Source of the DNA: Nocardioides sp. SLBN-35 | GTDB lineage: Bacteria; Actinomycetota; Actinomycetes; Propionibacteriales; Nocardioidaceae | Length of the DNA: 64,000 nucleotides | NCBI RefSeq assembly: GCF_006715725.1 | Contig: NZ_VFNU01000001.1 | Location: 4,464,001-4,528,000, forward strand | Direction: 5' to 3' | Part shown: positions 46,701-56,393 of the stretch, in pieces | Layout: each line of letters opens with the position of its first letter | How positions within the stretch are numbered: position 1 is the first letter of the stretch | Notes under the pieces: generated by a model | Seen by the model: only the letters and a program-made list of their open reading frames with translations | Database searches by the model: none | Told to the model about the DNA's origin: nothing | Position numbers and translations under genes: made by a program

Positions 46701-47278
46701 ACCTTGCGGCGGGCGATCTCGACCAGCGCCGGACGCATCACCCAGACCGTGACGGCGCCGACGAGCGGGAACAGGACGAAGGCGGGCCACCAGGTGAAGC
46801 CGGCGACCAGCCACATCGGGACCGAGGCGAAGCCGGTGCGCATCGCCATCCAGATCTGCTGGCGCAGCAGGGTCCCGACCTCGTGGGTGTCGTCGTCGAC
46901 CCGGTCGAGGACCTCGCCGACGGCCTGCTCGGTGAGGTGCTCGAGAGGCTGCTGCAGCGCGGCGCTCAGCAGGTCACCGCGAAGCCGGCCCTCGGCCCGG
47001 TCGACCACGCCCGCCCACACGACCCGGCCGGCGGTGTCGACGGTCGCGGCCCCCACGACGAACAGTGCGAGCCAGCCGACCAGGGTGCCGGTCGGGTGGT
47101 CGGCGATCCGTCCGGCGACGACGGTGCCGAGCGCCTGCCCGAGGGCCGCGAGCGCGACCGCGCCCACGGCGAAGCCGGCGGCCGGCGTGCGCAGGCGGCG
47201 CCAGTCGACGCGACGCGCCGGGTCGCCACCGACAGCGGGCCGCTCGCGGGCGTCGGGGCGGGTCAGCGTCGTGGTCAT
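43769..47278 (-). CDS. Single-chain ABC exporter (TMD-NBD-TMD-NBD) with one degenerate ATP site
   Basis: 1169 residues: a full B-type exporter in one polypeptide. Domain 1 membrane part is at ~30-330 and NBD1 has Walker A GRTGSGKST (~373), Walker B VVVLDEATA (~498) and switch His in VAHRLST, but signature LSAGEEQ. Domain 2 membrane part is at ~650-920 and NBD2 has Walker A GQVGSGKSS (~983) and signature LSGGQVQ (~1078), but Walker B LLADDVSS (catalytic Glu to Asp) and no switch His (ATSKR). One composite site is therefore canonical and the other degenerate, as in asymmetric heterodimers. Substrate unknown. TACGCT ends seven bases before the ATG. Confidence 0.93.
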   Translation of the reverse strand: MTTTLTRPDARERPAVGGDPARRVDWRRLRTPAAGFAVGAVALAALGQALGTVVAGRIADHPTGTLVGWLALFVVGAATVDTAGRVVWAGVVDRAEGRLRGDLLSAALQQPLEHLTEQAVGEVLDRVDDDTHEVGTLLRQQIWMAMRTGFASVPMWLVAGFTWWPAFVLFPLVGAVTVWVMRPALVEIARRKVIEEAAWTDHAAALEEGVAGRDDLRTSLGQAFAVRRLAQLSADVHEKFRRVLMIEARLAIKVGLLLHGLLAAIAVCGVALVSGDHLGVARLVTLFLVTTIFVGQINNLAHQLPDIQAGLGAVLRLRQLLAVEAEPEGGEAVPSGALDLRIRHLDFAYNESSFALRDVTLYVEEGHTLALVGRTGSGKSTLASLLSRAAEPPPGTIFLGGADITTLDLHELRRRVGVVTQRTEILAGSLADNITLFASVPREEVEAAVAELGLTDWVAGLPDGLDTLLGPGGTTLSAGEEQLVAFARLLVRHVQVVVLDEATARMDPVTEARVVAAADRLISGRTGILVAHRLSTIERAEAVAVLDHGTVIQHGPRDELAVADGPFRRLLAASDTEGFADADLDPAETGTAVGGRRRTGTPPERPEVGSGSSLARGTWNAFWVRPWWGAWSVLLFLGGTIFAPLGAITGFVWGKVVERLEAGESATSLVVVLVVSLLVAPILLADAFRRYPRWWIEVMLRVRMSVLLGQVRSERLPRTPPGEVVARSMDADRYARYADRWVDFVNGLLIAAITMVAGGTWLAGGVLLVVMLTSALASSIGRPIAGRSAARSSAARARFGRAVVSAVESARTVKLAGRTPQVHAHLSKVDDGRVEAAVFEHRVQAVLDGVPIVMVQVGVVAAWALYLWDVWGLATALLVATAVNGFDWFGRVAGAVVTEAPGVRAWQQATARFAGGRDLMAMADGIDLVAGEAPEPATPARVPLQRLELAGYTAVHDDGTVGATGIDLVVERGELVLLVGQVGSGKSSLLSSLAGLIDHRGSLRWNGQDVTDPETFLRPGQVGHVAQVPRVLSGTFADNILLGHDRQMAGPVETARMAEDVADAGGPDAVIGHRGVRLSGGQVQRLALARALATDAELLLADDVSSALDAATEIELWAALRERHTTVIGATSKRAALAQADRVVVLVDGEVAAVGPWSSLAGDWGHLAG

Positions 47279-47346
47279 CGGCACCAGCGTAGGTTCCGGC
47301 GCCGACAGTTCGCCTCCGAATAAACTGCGGCGAATGCCCGGCCCGG

Positions 47347-48012
47347 CTACAGGTGTTTGAGGGCCTCGCGTCGGCTCAGCGGGCTCATCTCGTGGCCGGC
47401 GGCGTAGGCGCGGACCCACTCCGGGTGCACCTTCGCGACCTCCCGCAGCGACCACCCGACCGCCTTGCGGATGAAGAACTCGCCGTCGGCGAGGTTGGGC
47501 TCCAGCACCGCAACCAGCAGGTCGAGGTCGACCCGGTCCCCGCGGCCGAGCTGGGAGATGATCGCGAGCCGGCGCACCCAGAAGGACCCGTCGTCGGTCG
47601 ACCAGCGGCGCACGACCTGCGCGGTCTCGACCGGGTGCGCGTCGTGCAGCTCGGCGACCCGGTGGGCGGCCTCGTCGACGTGGTCCCACCAGGCGCCGCT
47701 GCGCGCGACGTGTTCGTGGAAGGGCACCAGCGACAGGTCGCCGCGCAGGGGACGCAGGCCGACCAGGGCCGCCGCGGCGTACCTCTCCTCGCGGTGGGTG
47801 GCGTCGTCCCACAGCTCGCGTGCGGCGGTCGTCAGCTCCAGGGGGTCGTGGACGCCGAGCTCGCGCACGAGGGCGCGAACCAGGCGGCGTACGTCGGGAA
47901 CGCGGACGCCGAGGAAGGGCATCGCCGACTTCATGTACGCCTGCTGGCCCGGGGCAAGGGACGCGTCGGCCGCGGCCCGCAACGAGGTGCGGACCGCGGC
48001 CGGCAGCGACAC
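47347..48012 (-). CDS. AlkD-like DNA alkylation repair protein (HEAT-repeat glycosylase)
   Basis: 221 residues, all-helical HEAT-like repeats. Matches the AlkD family: YMKSAMPFLGVRVPDVRRLV, WDDATHREERYAAAALVG, AWWDHVDEAAHRV (the Trp-Asp active-site region) and EFFIRKAVGWSLREVAK. Family members excise bulky or cationic alkylated bases. GTG start. It follows icd on the same strand (icd runs toward it) with 16 bases between. Confidence 0.92.
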   Translation of the reverse strand: MSLPAAVRTSLRAAADASLAPGQQAYMKSAMPFLGVRVPDVRRLVRALVRELGVHDPLELTTAARELWDDATHREERYAAAALVGLRPLRGDLSLVPFHEHVARSGAWWDHVDEAAHRVAELHDAHPVETAQVVRRWSTDDGSFWVRRLAIISQLGRGDRVDLDLLVAVLEPNLADGEFFIRKAVGWSLREVAKVHPEWVRAYAAGHEMSPLSRREALKHL

Positions 48013-48028
48013 GGTGATCAGCGAGCGA

Positions 48029-50218
<2,190 letters not shown>

Positions 50219-50251
50219 GTCCGGGCGTCACTCCTGGGCCGTGGGTGGGAT

Positions 50252-50265
50252 TCTTGACGTCAAGA
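50252..50265. promoter_or_regulatory. Perfect palindrome TCTTGACGTCAAGA between icd and aquaporin genes
   Basis: 14 symmetric bases in the 154-base divergent intergenic region, 33 bases from the icd ATG. It contains TTGAC on both strands, so it may overlap -35 elements. Likely an operator of a dimeric regulator; the regulator is not identified. Confidence 0.5.
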
Positions 50266-50372
50266 TACCTGATGCCGGGGCACGCGTCCCCTTCGGCAGC
50301 CACAGTAATGACTAGGCTGCCGTGTGTAACCCGGCGGTTTTCGGGAGCCCCACGGAGGAGAAGGTCCAGCCC

Positions 50373-51461
50373 ATGTCAGAAGAAGCAGTCGACACGTCCA
50401 CACCCCCCACCCTCGTCCAGAAGATCGCGGCCGAGGCCCTCGGCACCGCCGTACTCGTCTTCATCGGCTGCGGTTCCGCCGTCATCTTCGGCAACGTCGC
50501 GGACGACAGCACCGGTCTCGCCGGGCTGTTCGCGATCACGGCGGTCGGCCTGTCGTTCGGCATCGCGATCATCGCGATGGTCTACACCTTCGGCCGCGTC
50601 TCCGGTGGCCACTTCAACCCGGCGGTCTCCGTCGGTGCCGCGCTCGGCGGCCGCATCTCGTGGAAGGACGCCGGTCTCTACAGCGCGGCGCAGATCGTCG
50701 GCGGCCTCGTCGGCGGCCTCCTGCTCGCACTGACCGCGCTCTCCAGCGACTTCGGCTGGGAGTTCGGCGAGTCGCTGGGCTCCAACGGCTTCGGTGACCA
50801 CGGCGGCGTCGAGCTGCTCGGCGCGCTGCTCATCGAGCTCATCCTGACCTTCATCTTCGTGACGGTCATCCTCGGCACCACCGACGAGCGGAACCGCGCC
50901 GTGGCCGCCATGGCCCCGCTGACCATCGGCCTCACCCTCGCGGCGATCCACTTCGTGGCCATCCCCGCGACCGGCACGTCGGTCAACCCGGCTCGCTCGA
51001 TCGGCGTCGCGTTCTTCTCCGGCAGCGACGCGATCGTCCAGCTGTGGCTGTTCATCGTCGCCCCGCTGCTCGGCGGTGCGATCGCCGGTGTGCTGTACCC
51101 GCTGGTGTTCGGCCACGGCGCCGACCCGGTCCCCGGCTCGGGCCTGAACTTCGGTGCGGGTGGCTCGTCCGACCCGGGCTTCACCCAGCAGTGGAACCAG
51201 CAGGCCTACGGCCAGCAGCAGGCGTACGGCCAGCACCAGGCGCAGCCGGGCCAGCAGGTCGGCCAGGTCGGCCAGGTCGCCCAGCCCGCCCAGCAGCAGG
51301 GCCAGCCGATCATCCAGGACGGCTGGCAGTGGGACCCCGCCGCGCAGCAGTGGATCCCGGCCCAGCAGCAGCCCGCTCCCGGAGCGCCGGCCTCGCCGGA
51401 CCCGCAGGCCGGGTGGGCGCCACCCGCCAGCGACCAGACGCAGGTGCGTCCCCCGCAGTGA
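50373..51461 (+). CDS. Aquaporin (MIP family) with a long Gln-rich C-terminal tail
   Basis: 362 residues. Six helices with both NPA boxes, HFNPAVS and SVNPARS; the Arg after the second NPA is the selectivity-filter Arg, and the overall pattern favours a water channel over a glycerol facilitator. After about residue 250 there is a ~110-residue cytoplasmic tail rich in Gln, Gly, Ala and Pro, with repeated AYGQ units and a WQWDPAAQQWIP segment. Normal AqpZ proteins end soon after helix 6. ATG at 50373 follows GGAGGAGAAGG. An intrinsic terminator follows. Confidence 0.93.
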   Translation: MSEEAVDTSTPPTLVQKIAAEALGTAVLVFIGCGSAVIFGNVADDSTGLAGLFAITAVGLSFGIAIIAMVYTFGRVSGGHFNPAVSVGAALGGRISWKDAGLYSAAQIVGGLVGGLLLALTALSSDFGWEFGESLGSNGFGDHGGVELLGALLIELILTFIFVTVILGTTDERNRAVAAMAPLTIGLTLAAIHFVAIPATGTSVNPARSIGVAFFSGSDAIVQLWLFIVAPLLGGAIAGVLYPLVFGHGADPVPGSGLNFGAGGSSDPGFTQQWNQQAYGQQQAYGQHQAQPGQQVGQVGQVAQPAQQQGQPIIQDGWQWDPAAQQWIPAQQQPAPGAPASPDPQAGWAPPASDQTQVRPPQ

Positions 51462-51481
51462 TGCGGTGACGGGTCAACCCT

Positions 51482-51531
51482 CCCGGGGGCGTGGAGTCGC
51501 GGCGACGCGGCCCACGCCCTCGGGCGTTTTT
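51482..51531 (+). terminator. Intrinsic terminator of the aquaporin gene
   Basis: CCCGGGGGCGTGG (51482-51494) pairs with CCACGCCCTCGGG (51512-51524), one mismatch or G-T in 13, followed by CGTTTTT. It begins 20 bases after the stop. The T-run orientation favours plus-strand transcription. Confidence 0.85.
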
Positions 51532-51559
51532 CCGGTCCCCCGGGCGCGCGGCGGGCGTG

Positions 51560-52228
51560 TTACTCGCGGCCCGGCTCGTACGCGCCGAGGCCCGCGTCGT
51601 CGGTCCGGACCAGTCCGACACCGCGAGCGTAGGTCTCCGTGCGGACCCCGGTGGCGTCCTCGACGTCGAGCGTGACGGTGCGGTGGTACGTCGCCAGCGG
51701 GACCGTGATCTCCTCACCGACGTCCGCGACCGTCGCCACCTCGGACAGGCCCGGTGCAGAGGCGGTGCGGAAGCCGTCCCCGAACCGGGGCGCGGCGGGC
51801 ATCGCTAGGCCGGCCTCGGCGCCGCCCTCCCCCGCCTGCCACTGGCCCTCGCGGCCGAACCACCACACGTTGCCGGCCCGGTCCTGGGCGTACAGGTCGC
51901 GGACGACGGTGCCGTCGGCGGCGGTACGGACCAGCGTCGTCGTCGCGACGCCGTCGACCGAGGGTCCGGCCTCCACCGTCAGGGTGAGGTCGACGCTGCC
52001 GGTCGCCAGGTCGGCGTACTCCCACCGCGAGCCGACGGCCAGCGGGAGCCACGGGTTGTCGATCCGGGCGACGAAGTCGGCGGGCCGCGGGTCGGGGGTC
52101 GGGATCTCCAGACCGTCGACGCCGGTCGGCGCACTGGGCGCGGAGGCCGACCCGCAACCGGCCAGCACGGCCCCGGCGAGGGTCAGGGCCGCGAGAGCCG
52201 CGAGAGCACGTGTCCGCATGGCCGTCAT
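51560..52228 (-). CDS. Putative lipoprotein of unknown function
   Basis: 222 residues. The signal sequence ends in lipobox LAGC at about residue 25, followed by a Ser/Ala-rich linker. The mature domain begins LEIPTPDPRPADFVARIDNPWLP and contains GSRWEY, DLYAQDRAGNVWWFG and a C-terminal TETYARGVGLVR, a beta-rich pattern. I do not recognise a family with a known role. ATG at 52228 is used; ATG at 52219 would remove three residues. Confidence 0.8.
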   Translation of the reverse strand: MTAMRTRALAALAALTLAGAVLAGCGSASAPSAPTGVDGLEIPTPDPRPADFVARIDNPWLPLAVGSRWEYADLATGSVDLTLTVEAGPSVDGVATTTLVRTAADGTVVRDLYAQDRAGNVWWFGREGQWQAGEGGAEAGLAMPAAPRFGDGFRTASAPGLSEVATVADVGEEITVPLATYHRTVTLDVEDATGVRTETYARGVGLVRTDDAGLGAYEPGRE

Positions 52229-52314
52229 CGTCGCAGCACCCGGACCGGGTCAGCGCGCGGGCCCGGGCGCTGCTAGCGTCGCGGGAGTCCACCGAGTTCC
52301 TTGAAGGAGTCCTT

Positions 52315-53301
52315 GTGAGCACCACCCCGCTCAAGGTGGCCGTGACCGGCGCGGCCGGTCAGATCGGCTACAGCCTGCTCTTCCGCATCGCCAGCGGCGC
52401 CATCGCCGGCGACCGTCCCGTCGAGCTGCGTCTGCTCGAGATCGAGCCCGCGCTCAAGGCGCTCGAGGGCGTCGTCATGGAGCTCGACGACTGCGCGTTC
52501 CCGAACCTCGCCGGCGTCCAGATCGGCTCCGACCCGGAGAAGATCTTCGACGGCGTCAACCTCGCCCTGCTCGTCGGCGCGCGGCCGCGCGGCCCGGGCA
52601 TGGAGCGCGGCGACCTGCTGTCCGCCAACGGCGCGATCTTCACCGCCCAGGGCAAGGCGCTCAACGCCGTCGCCGCCGACGACGTCCGCATCGGCGTCAC
52701 CGGCAACCCGGCCAACACCAACGCGCTGATCGCCGCGAGCAACGCCCCCGACATCCCCAAGGAGCGGTTCTCGGCGCTGACCCGCCTCGACCACAACCGG
52801 GCGATCTCCCAGCTGGCCGCGAAGACCGGCTCGGCCGTCACCGACATCAAGAAGATCACGATCTGGGGCAACCACTCGGCCACCCAGTACCCCGACATCT
52901 TCCACGCCGAGATCGCCGGCAAGAACGCCGCCGAGGTCGTGGGCGACCAGGCCTGGATCGCCGACACCTTCATCCCGACCGTCGCCAAGCGCGGCGCCGC
53001 GATCATCGACGCCCGGGGCGCCTCCTCGGCCGCCTCGGCCGCGTCCGCGACCTGCGACGCCGCCCGCGACTGGCTGAACGGCACCCCGGCCGACGACTGG
53101 GTCTCGATGGCGGTCGTCTCCGACGGCTCCTACGGCGTCCCCGAGGGCCTGGTGTCCTCGTTCCCGGTCACCACCTCGAACGGCGACTGGAGCATCGTCC
53201 AGGGCCTCGAGATCGACGAGTTCTCGCGCGGCAAGATCGACGCCTCCGTCGCCGAGCTGGCCGACGAGAAGGCCGCGGTCACCGAGCTGGGCCTGATCTG
53301 A
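52315..53301 (+). CDS. mdh: Malate dehydrogenase
   Basis: 328 residues. NAD-dependent oxidation of malate to oxaloacetate. The NAD site is VTGAAGQIGYSLLFRIASG, substrate-binding Arg in GARPRGPGMERGD, and catalytic Asp-His pairs in LTRLDHNRA and WGNHSATQYPD. The GTG start follows GAAGGAG by five bases. Group-2 type MDH, common in actinobacteria. Followed by a perfect 23-bp hairpin. Confidence 0.97.
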   Translation: MSTTPLKVAVTGAAGQIGYSLLFRIASGAIAGDRPVELRLLEIEPALKALEGVVMELDDCAFPNLAGVQIGSDPEKIFDGVNLALLVGARPRGPGMERGDLLSANGAIFTAQGKALNAVAADDVRIGVTGNPANTNALIAASNAPDIPKERFSALTRLDHNRAISQLAAKTGSAVTDIKKITIWGNHSATQYPDIFHAEIAGKNAAEVVGDQAWIADTFIPTVAKRGAAIIDARGASSAASAASATCDAARDWLNGTPADDWVSMAVVSDGSYGVPEGLVSSFPVTTSNGDWSIVQGLEIDEFSRGKIDASVAELADEKAAVTELGLI

Positions 53302-53305
53302 CCTG

Positions 53306-53355
53306 ACGTACGACGAAGGGCCGGTGCCGCGTGGCACCGGCCCTTCGTCGTACGT
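53306..53355. terminator. Perfect 23-bp hairpin between mdh and DUF3017 genes
   Basis: The arm at 53306-53328 (beginning ACGTACGACGAAGGGCC) is exactly inverted at 53333-53355 with a GCGT tetraloop. It lies 4 bases after mdh and 9 bases from the convergent DUF3017 stop, so it is a bidirectional terminator. No T-run. Confidence 0.85.
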
Positions 53356-53364
53356 GCGGAGTCC

Positions 53365-53673
53365 TCAGCCCTGCTCCGGGATGCTCCCGGCGAGCAGGAT
53401 CAGCACGACCGCGACGGTGACCAGGATGCCGACGTCGAGGAACCGGTGGCGCACGGCGAGCATGCCGGCATCCTTCTCCGGCAGCCCCAGCCGCAGCGCG
53501 GCGGCGGTGAGCAGGCCGCCGGACATGATCCGCAGGCCCACCCGCCAGTCCGAGACTGCCGCGACCACCAGGCCGGCGCCGACGACGACCAGGACGGCGA
53601 TGTAGCACGCGCCGCCGATCGTCGAGGGGTAGCGACGCGGCTCCTCGGGGAGCTCGGGGGCCTCGTCGTTCAG
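53365..53673 (-). CDS. DUF3017 membrane protein, probable CTG start
   Basis: 102 residues from the proposed start, three helices, actinobacterial DUF3017 family (RRYPSTIGGACYIAVLVVVG, DWRVGLRIMSGGLLTAAALRL, VRHRFLDVGIL). Function unknown. No ATG, GTG or TTG exists in frame near the expected start. The only in-frame alternative is a GTG 108 bases upstream inside folD. A CTG at 53673-53671 forms a CTGA overlap with the folD stop, exactly the junction type used throughout this window, so CTG initiation by coupling is the best reading. Confidence 0.8.
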   Translation of the reverse strand: MNDEAPELPEEPRRYPSTIGGACYIAVLVVVGAGLVVAAVSDWRVGLRIMSGGLLTAAALRLGLPEKDAGMLAVRHRFLDVGILVTVAVVLILLAGSIPEQG

Positions 53674-54539
53674 CGTGCTGCCTTCCCGTTCGCCGCCTGC
53701 TTCTCGGCCATCGAGACCACGTTGGCCAGCAGCATCGCGCGCGTCATCGGGCCGACCCCGCCCGGGTTGGGCGAGACCCACCCGGCGACGTCCCAGACGT
53801 CGGCGGCGACGTCGCCGGCGATCTTGCCGCCAACCCGGCTGACGCCGACGTCGAGGACGGCCGCGCCGGGCTTGACCATGTCGCCGGTGATGATGTCAGG
53901 CACGCCGGCGGCCGCGACCACGATGTCGGCCGTGCGCACGTGGGCGGCGAGGTCGACGGTGCCGGTGTGGCACAGGGTCACCGTGGCGTTCTCGCTGCGG
54001 CGGGTCAGGAGCAGGCCGAGCGGGCGGCCGACGGTGATGCCGCGACCGACCACGACCACCTCGGCGCCTGCGATCGGGACGTCGTGGCGGCGCAGCAGCT
54101 CGACGATGCCGTACGGCGTGCACGGCAGCGGCGCCTCGTTGCCGAGCACCAGCCAGCCCAGGTTGGTGGGGTGGAGCCCGTCGGCGTCCTTGGCGGGGTC
54201 GATCAGGCCGAGCACCCGGTTCTCGTCACGACCGCGCGGCAGCGGGAGCTGGACGATGTAGCCGGTGCAGTCGGGGTCGGCGTTGAGGCCGGCGACGGCC
54301 TCCTCGATCTCCTGCTGGGTCGCGACCTCGGGCAGGTCGACGCGGATCGAGGCGATACCGACCTCGGCGCAGTCCTTGTGCTTGCCGTTGACGTACCACC
54401 GCGAGCCGGGGTCGTCGCCCACCAGTACCGTGCCGAGCCCCGGGATGATGCCCTGCTCGCGCAGCTTCTCGATCCGGACCCGGAGCTCGTCCTTGATCGC
54501 GGCCGCAGTGGCGTTGCCGTCGAGTTTTCTTGCCGTCAC
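53670..54539 (-). CDS. folD: Methylenetetrahydrofolate dehydrogenase/cyclohydrolase
   Basis: 289 residues. Interconverts 5,10-methylene-THF and 10-formyl-THF, the formyl donor for PurN and PurH encoded in the same block. Catalytic Lys is in YVNGKHKDC; QLPLPRG, DGLHPTN, PCTPYGIVELL and VVVGRGITVGRPL are all conserved. GTG start. It lies 47 bases after the beta-propeller gene and overlaps the DUF3017 gene. Confidence 0.96.
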   Translation of the reverse strand: MTARKLDGNATAAAIKDELRVRIEKLREQGIIPGLGTVLVGDDPGSRWYVNGKHKDCAEVGIASIRVDLPEVATQQEIEEAVAGLNADPDCTGYIVQLPLPRGRDENRVLGLIDPAKDADGLHPTNLGWLVLGNEAPLPCTPYGIVELLRRHDVPIAGAEVVVVGRGITVGRPLGLLLTRRSENATVTLCHTGTVDLAAHVRTADIVVAAAGVPDIITGDMVKPGAAVLDVGVSRVGGKIAGDVAADVWDVAGWVSPNPGGVGPMTRAMLLANVVSMAEKQAANGKAAR

Positions 54540-54586
54540 GCACGCATCCTCTCAGAGGTTGCGCCAGCCTCTTGACCGCCCGGTGC

Positions 54587-56371
54587 TCACGGACGGGTGA
54601 CCTCGACTCCCAGCGAGGCGAAGATCTCGGTCACGGCACGCGCCACCGCGCGTCGTACCCGGGCGGCCGGGACCACGCCCGGCACCCCCTCACGCTCCAC
54701 CTCGACCGAGGCGGCCACCGTGACCATCACCCCGTCCTGCTGGACCAGCAGTGCGTACGCGAGGTTGTCGTCGCGCGGAGCCTTCGGCGACGGGTCGGCG
54801 CGGCGGGCCGCGGGCCGGTCGACGACCCACGCGGCGGCTCCCCAGCCCACGGCGGGCATGCTCTCGCCCAGGTCGTCGAGGTCGTCGAAGGACTCCGCCG
54901 AGGGCAGCAGGCGGGCCAGCCCCTCCGCCTGGTCCGGCGTGCCGAGCGCGACCGCCGTCTCGAAGCGGATGTTCACGTCGTTCGTGGAGACGGTGTACCA
55001 GGAGCAGTCGAGCCTGGTGCCCACCTCGGTCCGCCGCCCGTCCAGCATCGCCAGCGTCCGGTCGCTGAACCCGTTGCAGGCACCGACGACGTCGTCGGGG
55101 CCGATCGCGGCGCTGCCACTCCCGTCGTCGACCGGCCCGACCTCCTCGCCGGCCGGCGGCAGGTCGACCACGCGGGCCCGAGCGCCGTCCTCGCTCGCCG
55201 CCACCGCCACCAGGACGTCGTCGTCGCCGAGCACCCGGTCCTGCTCGCCCTGCCTGGCGATCCGCCCGAGCAGCTGCCGCTGGCCGTCCGCCGCCGCCAT
55301 CCGTACGACGTCGTACGACTCGCCGGGCTCGCCCTTGACGACAGTGAGCCCGGCCGCGTCCGCGGCCACGACGGCGCCTTGCAGGCTCCGGGACCAGGCG
55401 AGCGTGCCGGTGGCGGTGTCGAAGCGGTGGACCGTGGTCGGTCCGCCGTCGACCGCACTGGTGGCGTAGGTGGAGCCTGGCGACCTCAGCGCCGGCGAGG
55501 GGGTGTCAGCACCCGCGAGCAGGTTCTGGGCACCACGACGCCCGATCCGCTGCACCACCACGTCGTCGTCGGCCCACCGACCGAGCACGAGCGGCGAGCC
55601 GCCCAGCACCTCCAGCGCGACCGGGTCCTCGCCGTGCTCCTGGCGCAGCACCGCTCCGCTGTCGGCGTCGCGCACCCGCAGCGTGCCCGTCAGGTCCAGC
55701 GAGTCCGGGTCGTCGGGGACGAAGTCGACGAGCACCTGGCCGTCGGTGGCCGCCCCGCCGGAGAAGGTGCAGTCGCCGTCCTTCTCCAGCTCGAAGACCT
55801 CGCGCGAGAGCCGGTGGCCGTCGTCGAGCCGTAGCCGCGTCACCGAGCAGCGGCCCAGGGCCGTCACGGCGGTGTCGCCGACGGCGAGCCCGTCGAGACC
55901 CGGGTTCGCGGCGAACGGCGGCACCCGGCTGCTCCACCGCTCGGCGCCGTCACGGACGTCGTACGCCGTCACGGTGCGGCACGGCTCCGGCTCCCGCCGT
56001 GGGCCGGCAGGATCGCCGGTGGCCAGCAGGATCAGGCCGGTGCCGGTCACGTCCGACGCCGTGCACCACCGGGCCAGGTCCCGGCGCCACAGCTCGTCGC
56101 CGCTGGAGCGCTCGAATCCCGCGAGGTACCGGTCTCCGGCCAGCACGACCACCTCGTCGGTGACCCGCACGACCCGCGGCCCGGCGGGCAGGGTCGCCGT
56201 CCAGGCGGGCACGAGCGCGTCCTCGACCGCGGGCGAGGAGTACTCGGTGGGCCGGGCGACGGGAGCGGGAGTCGCCTGGCCGCCCCGGCCGAGGACCAGG
56301 GCGACGGCGACGGCGACGAGCGCCAGGACGATGCCGGCGACAACGGTGGTGCGGGAGCGGGTGGAACTCAC
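54587..56371 (-). CDS. Membrane-anchored PQQ-like beta-propeller protein
   Basis: 594 residues. One N-terminal helix (about residues 10-28) anchors an exported domain with PQQ-enzyme-like repeats (LAGFERSSGDELWRRDL, VTAYDVRDGAERWSSRV, VHRFDTATGTLAWSRSL), forming a beta-propeller without visible catalytic residues. The last ~150 residues form a separate domain with Cys in GACNGFSD and DCSWY, resembling lipoprotein-like sensor folds. Role unknown. GTG at 56371 is chosen with GGGGAGG upstream. Sits between a small unknown gene and folD. Confidence 0.82.
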   Translation of the reverse strand: MSSTRSRTTVVAGIVLALVAVAVALVLGRGGQATPAPVARPTEYSSPAVEDALVPAWTATLPAGPRVVRVTDEVVVLAGDRYLAGFERSSGDELWRRDLARWCTASDVTGTGLILLATGDPAGPRREPEPCRTVTAYDVRDGAERWSSRVPPFAANPGLDGLAVGDTAVTALGRCSVTRLRLDDGHRLSREVFELEKDGDCTFSGGAATDGQVLVDFVPDDPDSLDLTGTLRVRDADSGAVLRQEHGEDPVALEVLGGSPLVLGRWADDDVVVQRIGRRGAQNLLAGADTPSPALRSPGSTYATSAVDGGPTTVHRFDTATGTLAWSRSLQGAVVAADAAGLTVVKGEPGESYDVVRMAAADGQRQLLGRIARQGEQDRVLGDDDVLVAVAASEDGARARVVDLPPAGEEVGPVDDGSGSAAIGPDDVVGACNGFSDRTLAMLDGRRTEVGTRLDCSWYTVSTNDVNIRFETAVALGTPDQAEGLARLLPSAESFDDLDDLGESMPAVGWGAAAWVVDRPAARRADPSPKAPRDDNLAYALLVQQDGVMVTVAASVEVEREGVPGVVPAARVRRAVARAVTEIFASLGVEVTRP

Positions 56372-56393
56372 GGCGTGCAGCCTCCCCACCCGA

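Noticed and set aside
53674..53781. Longer DUF3017 protein starting at the in-frame GTG at 53781
   Set aside because: It would overlap folD by over 100 bases and add a segment with no family similarity; the CTGA junction is simpler.
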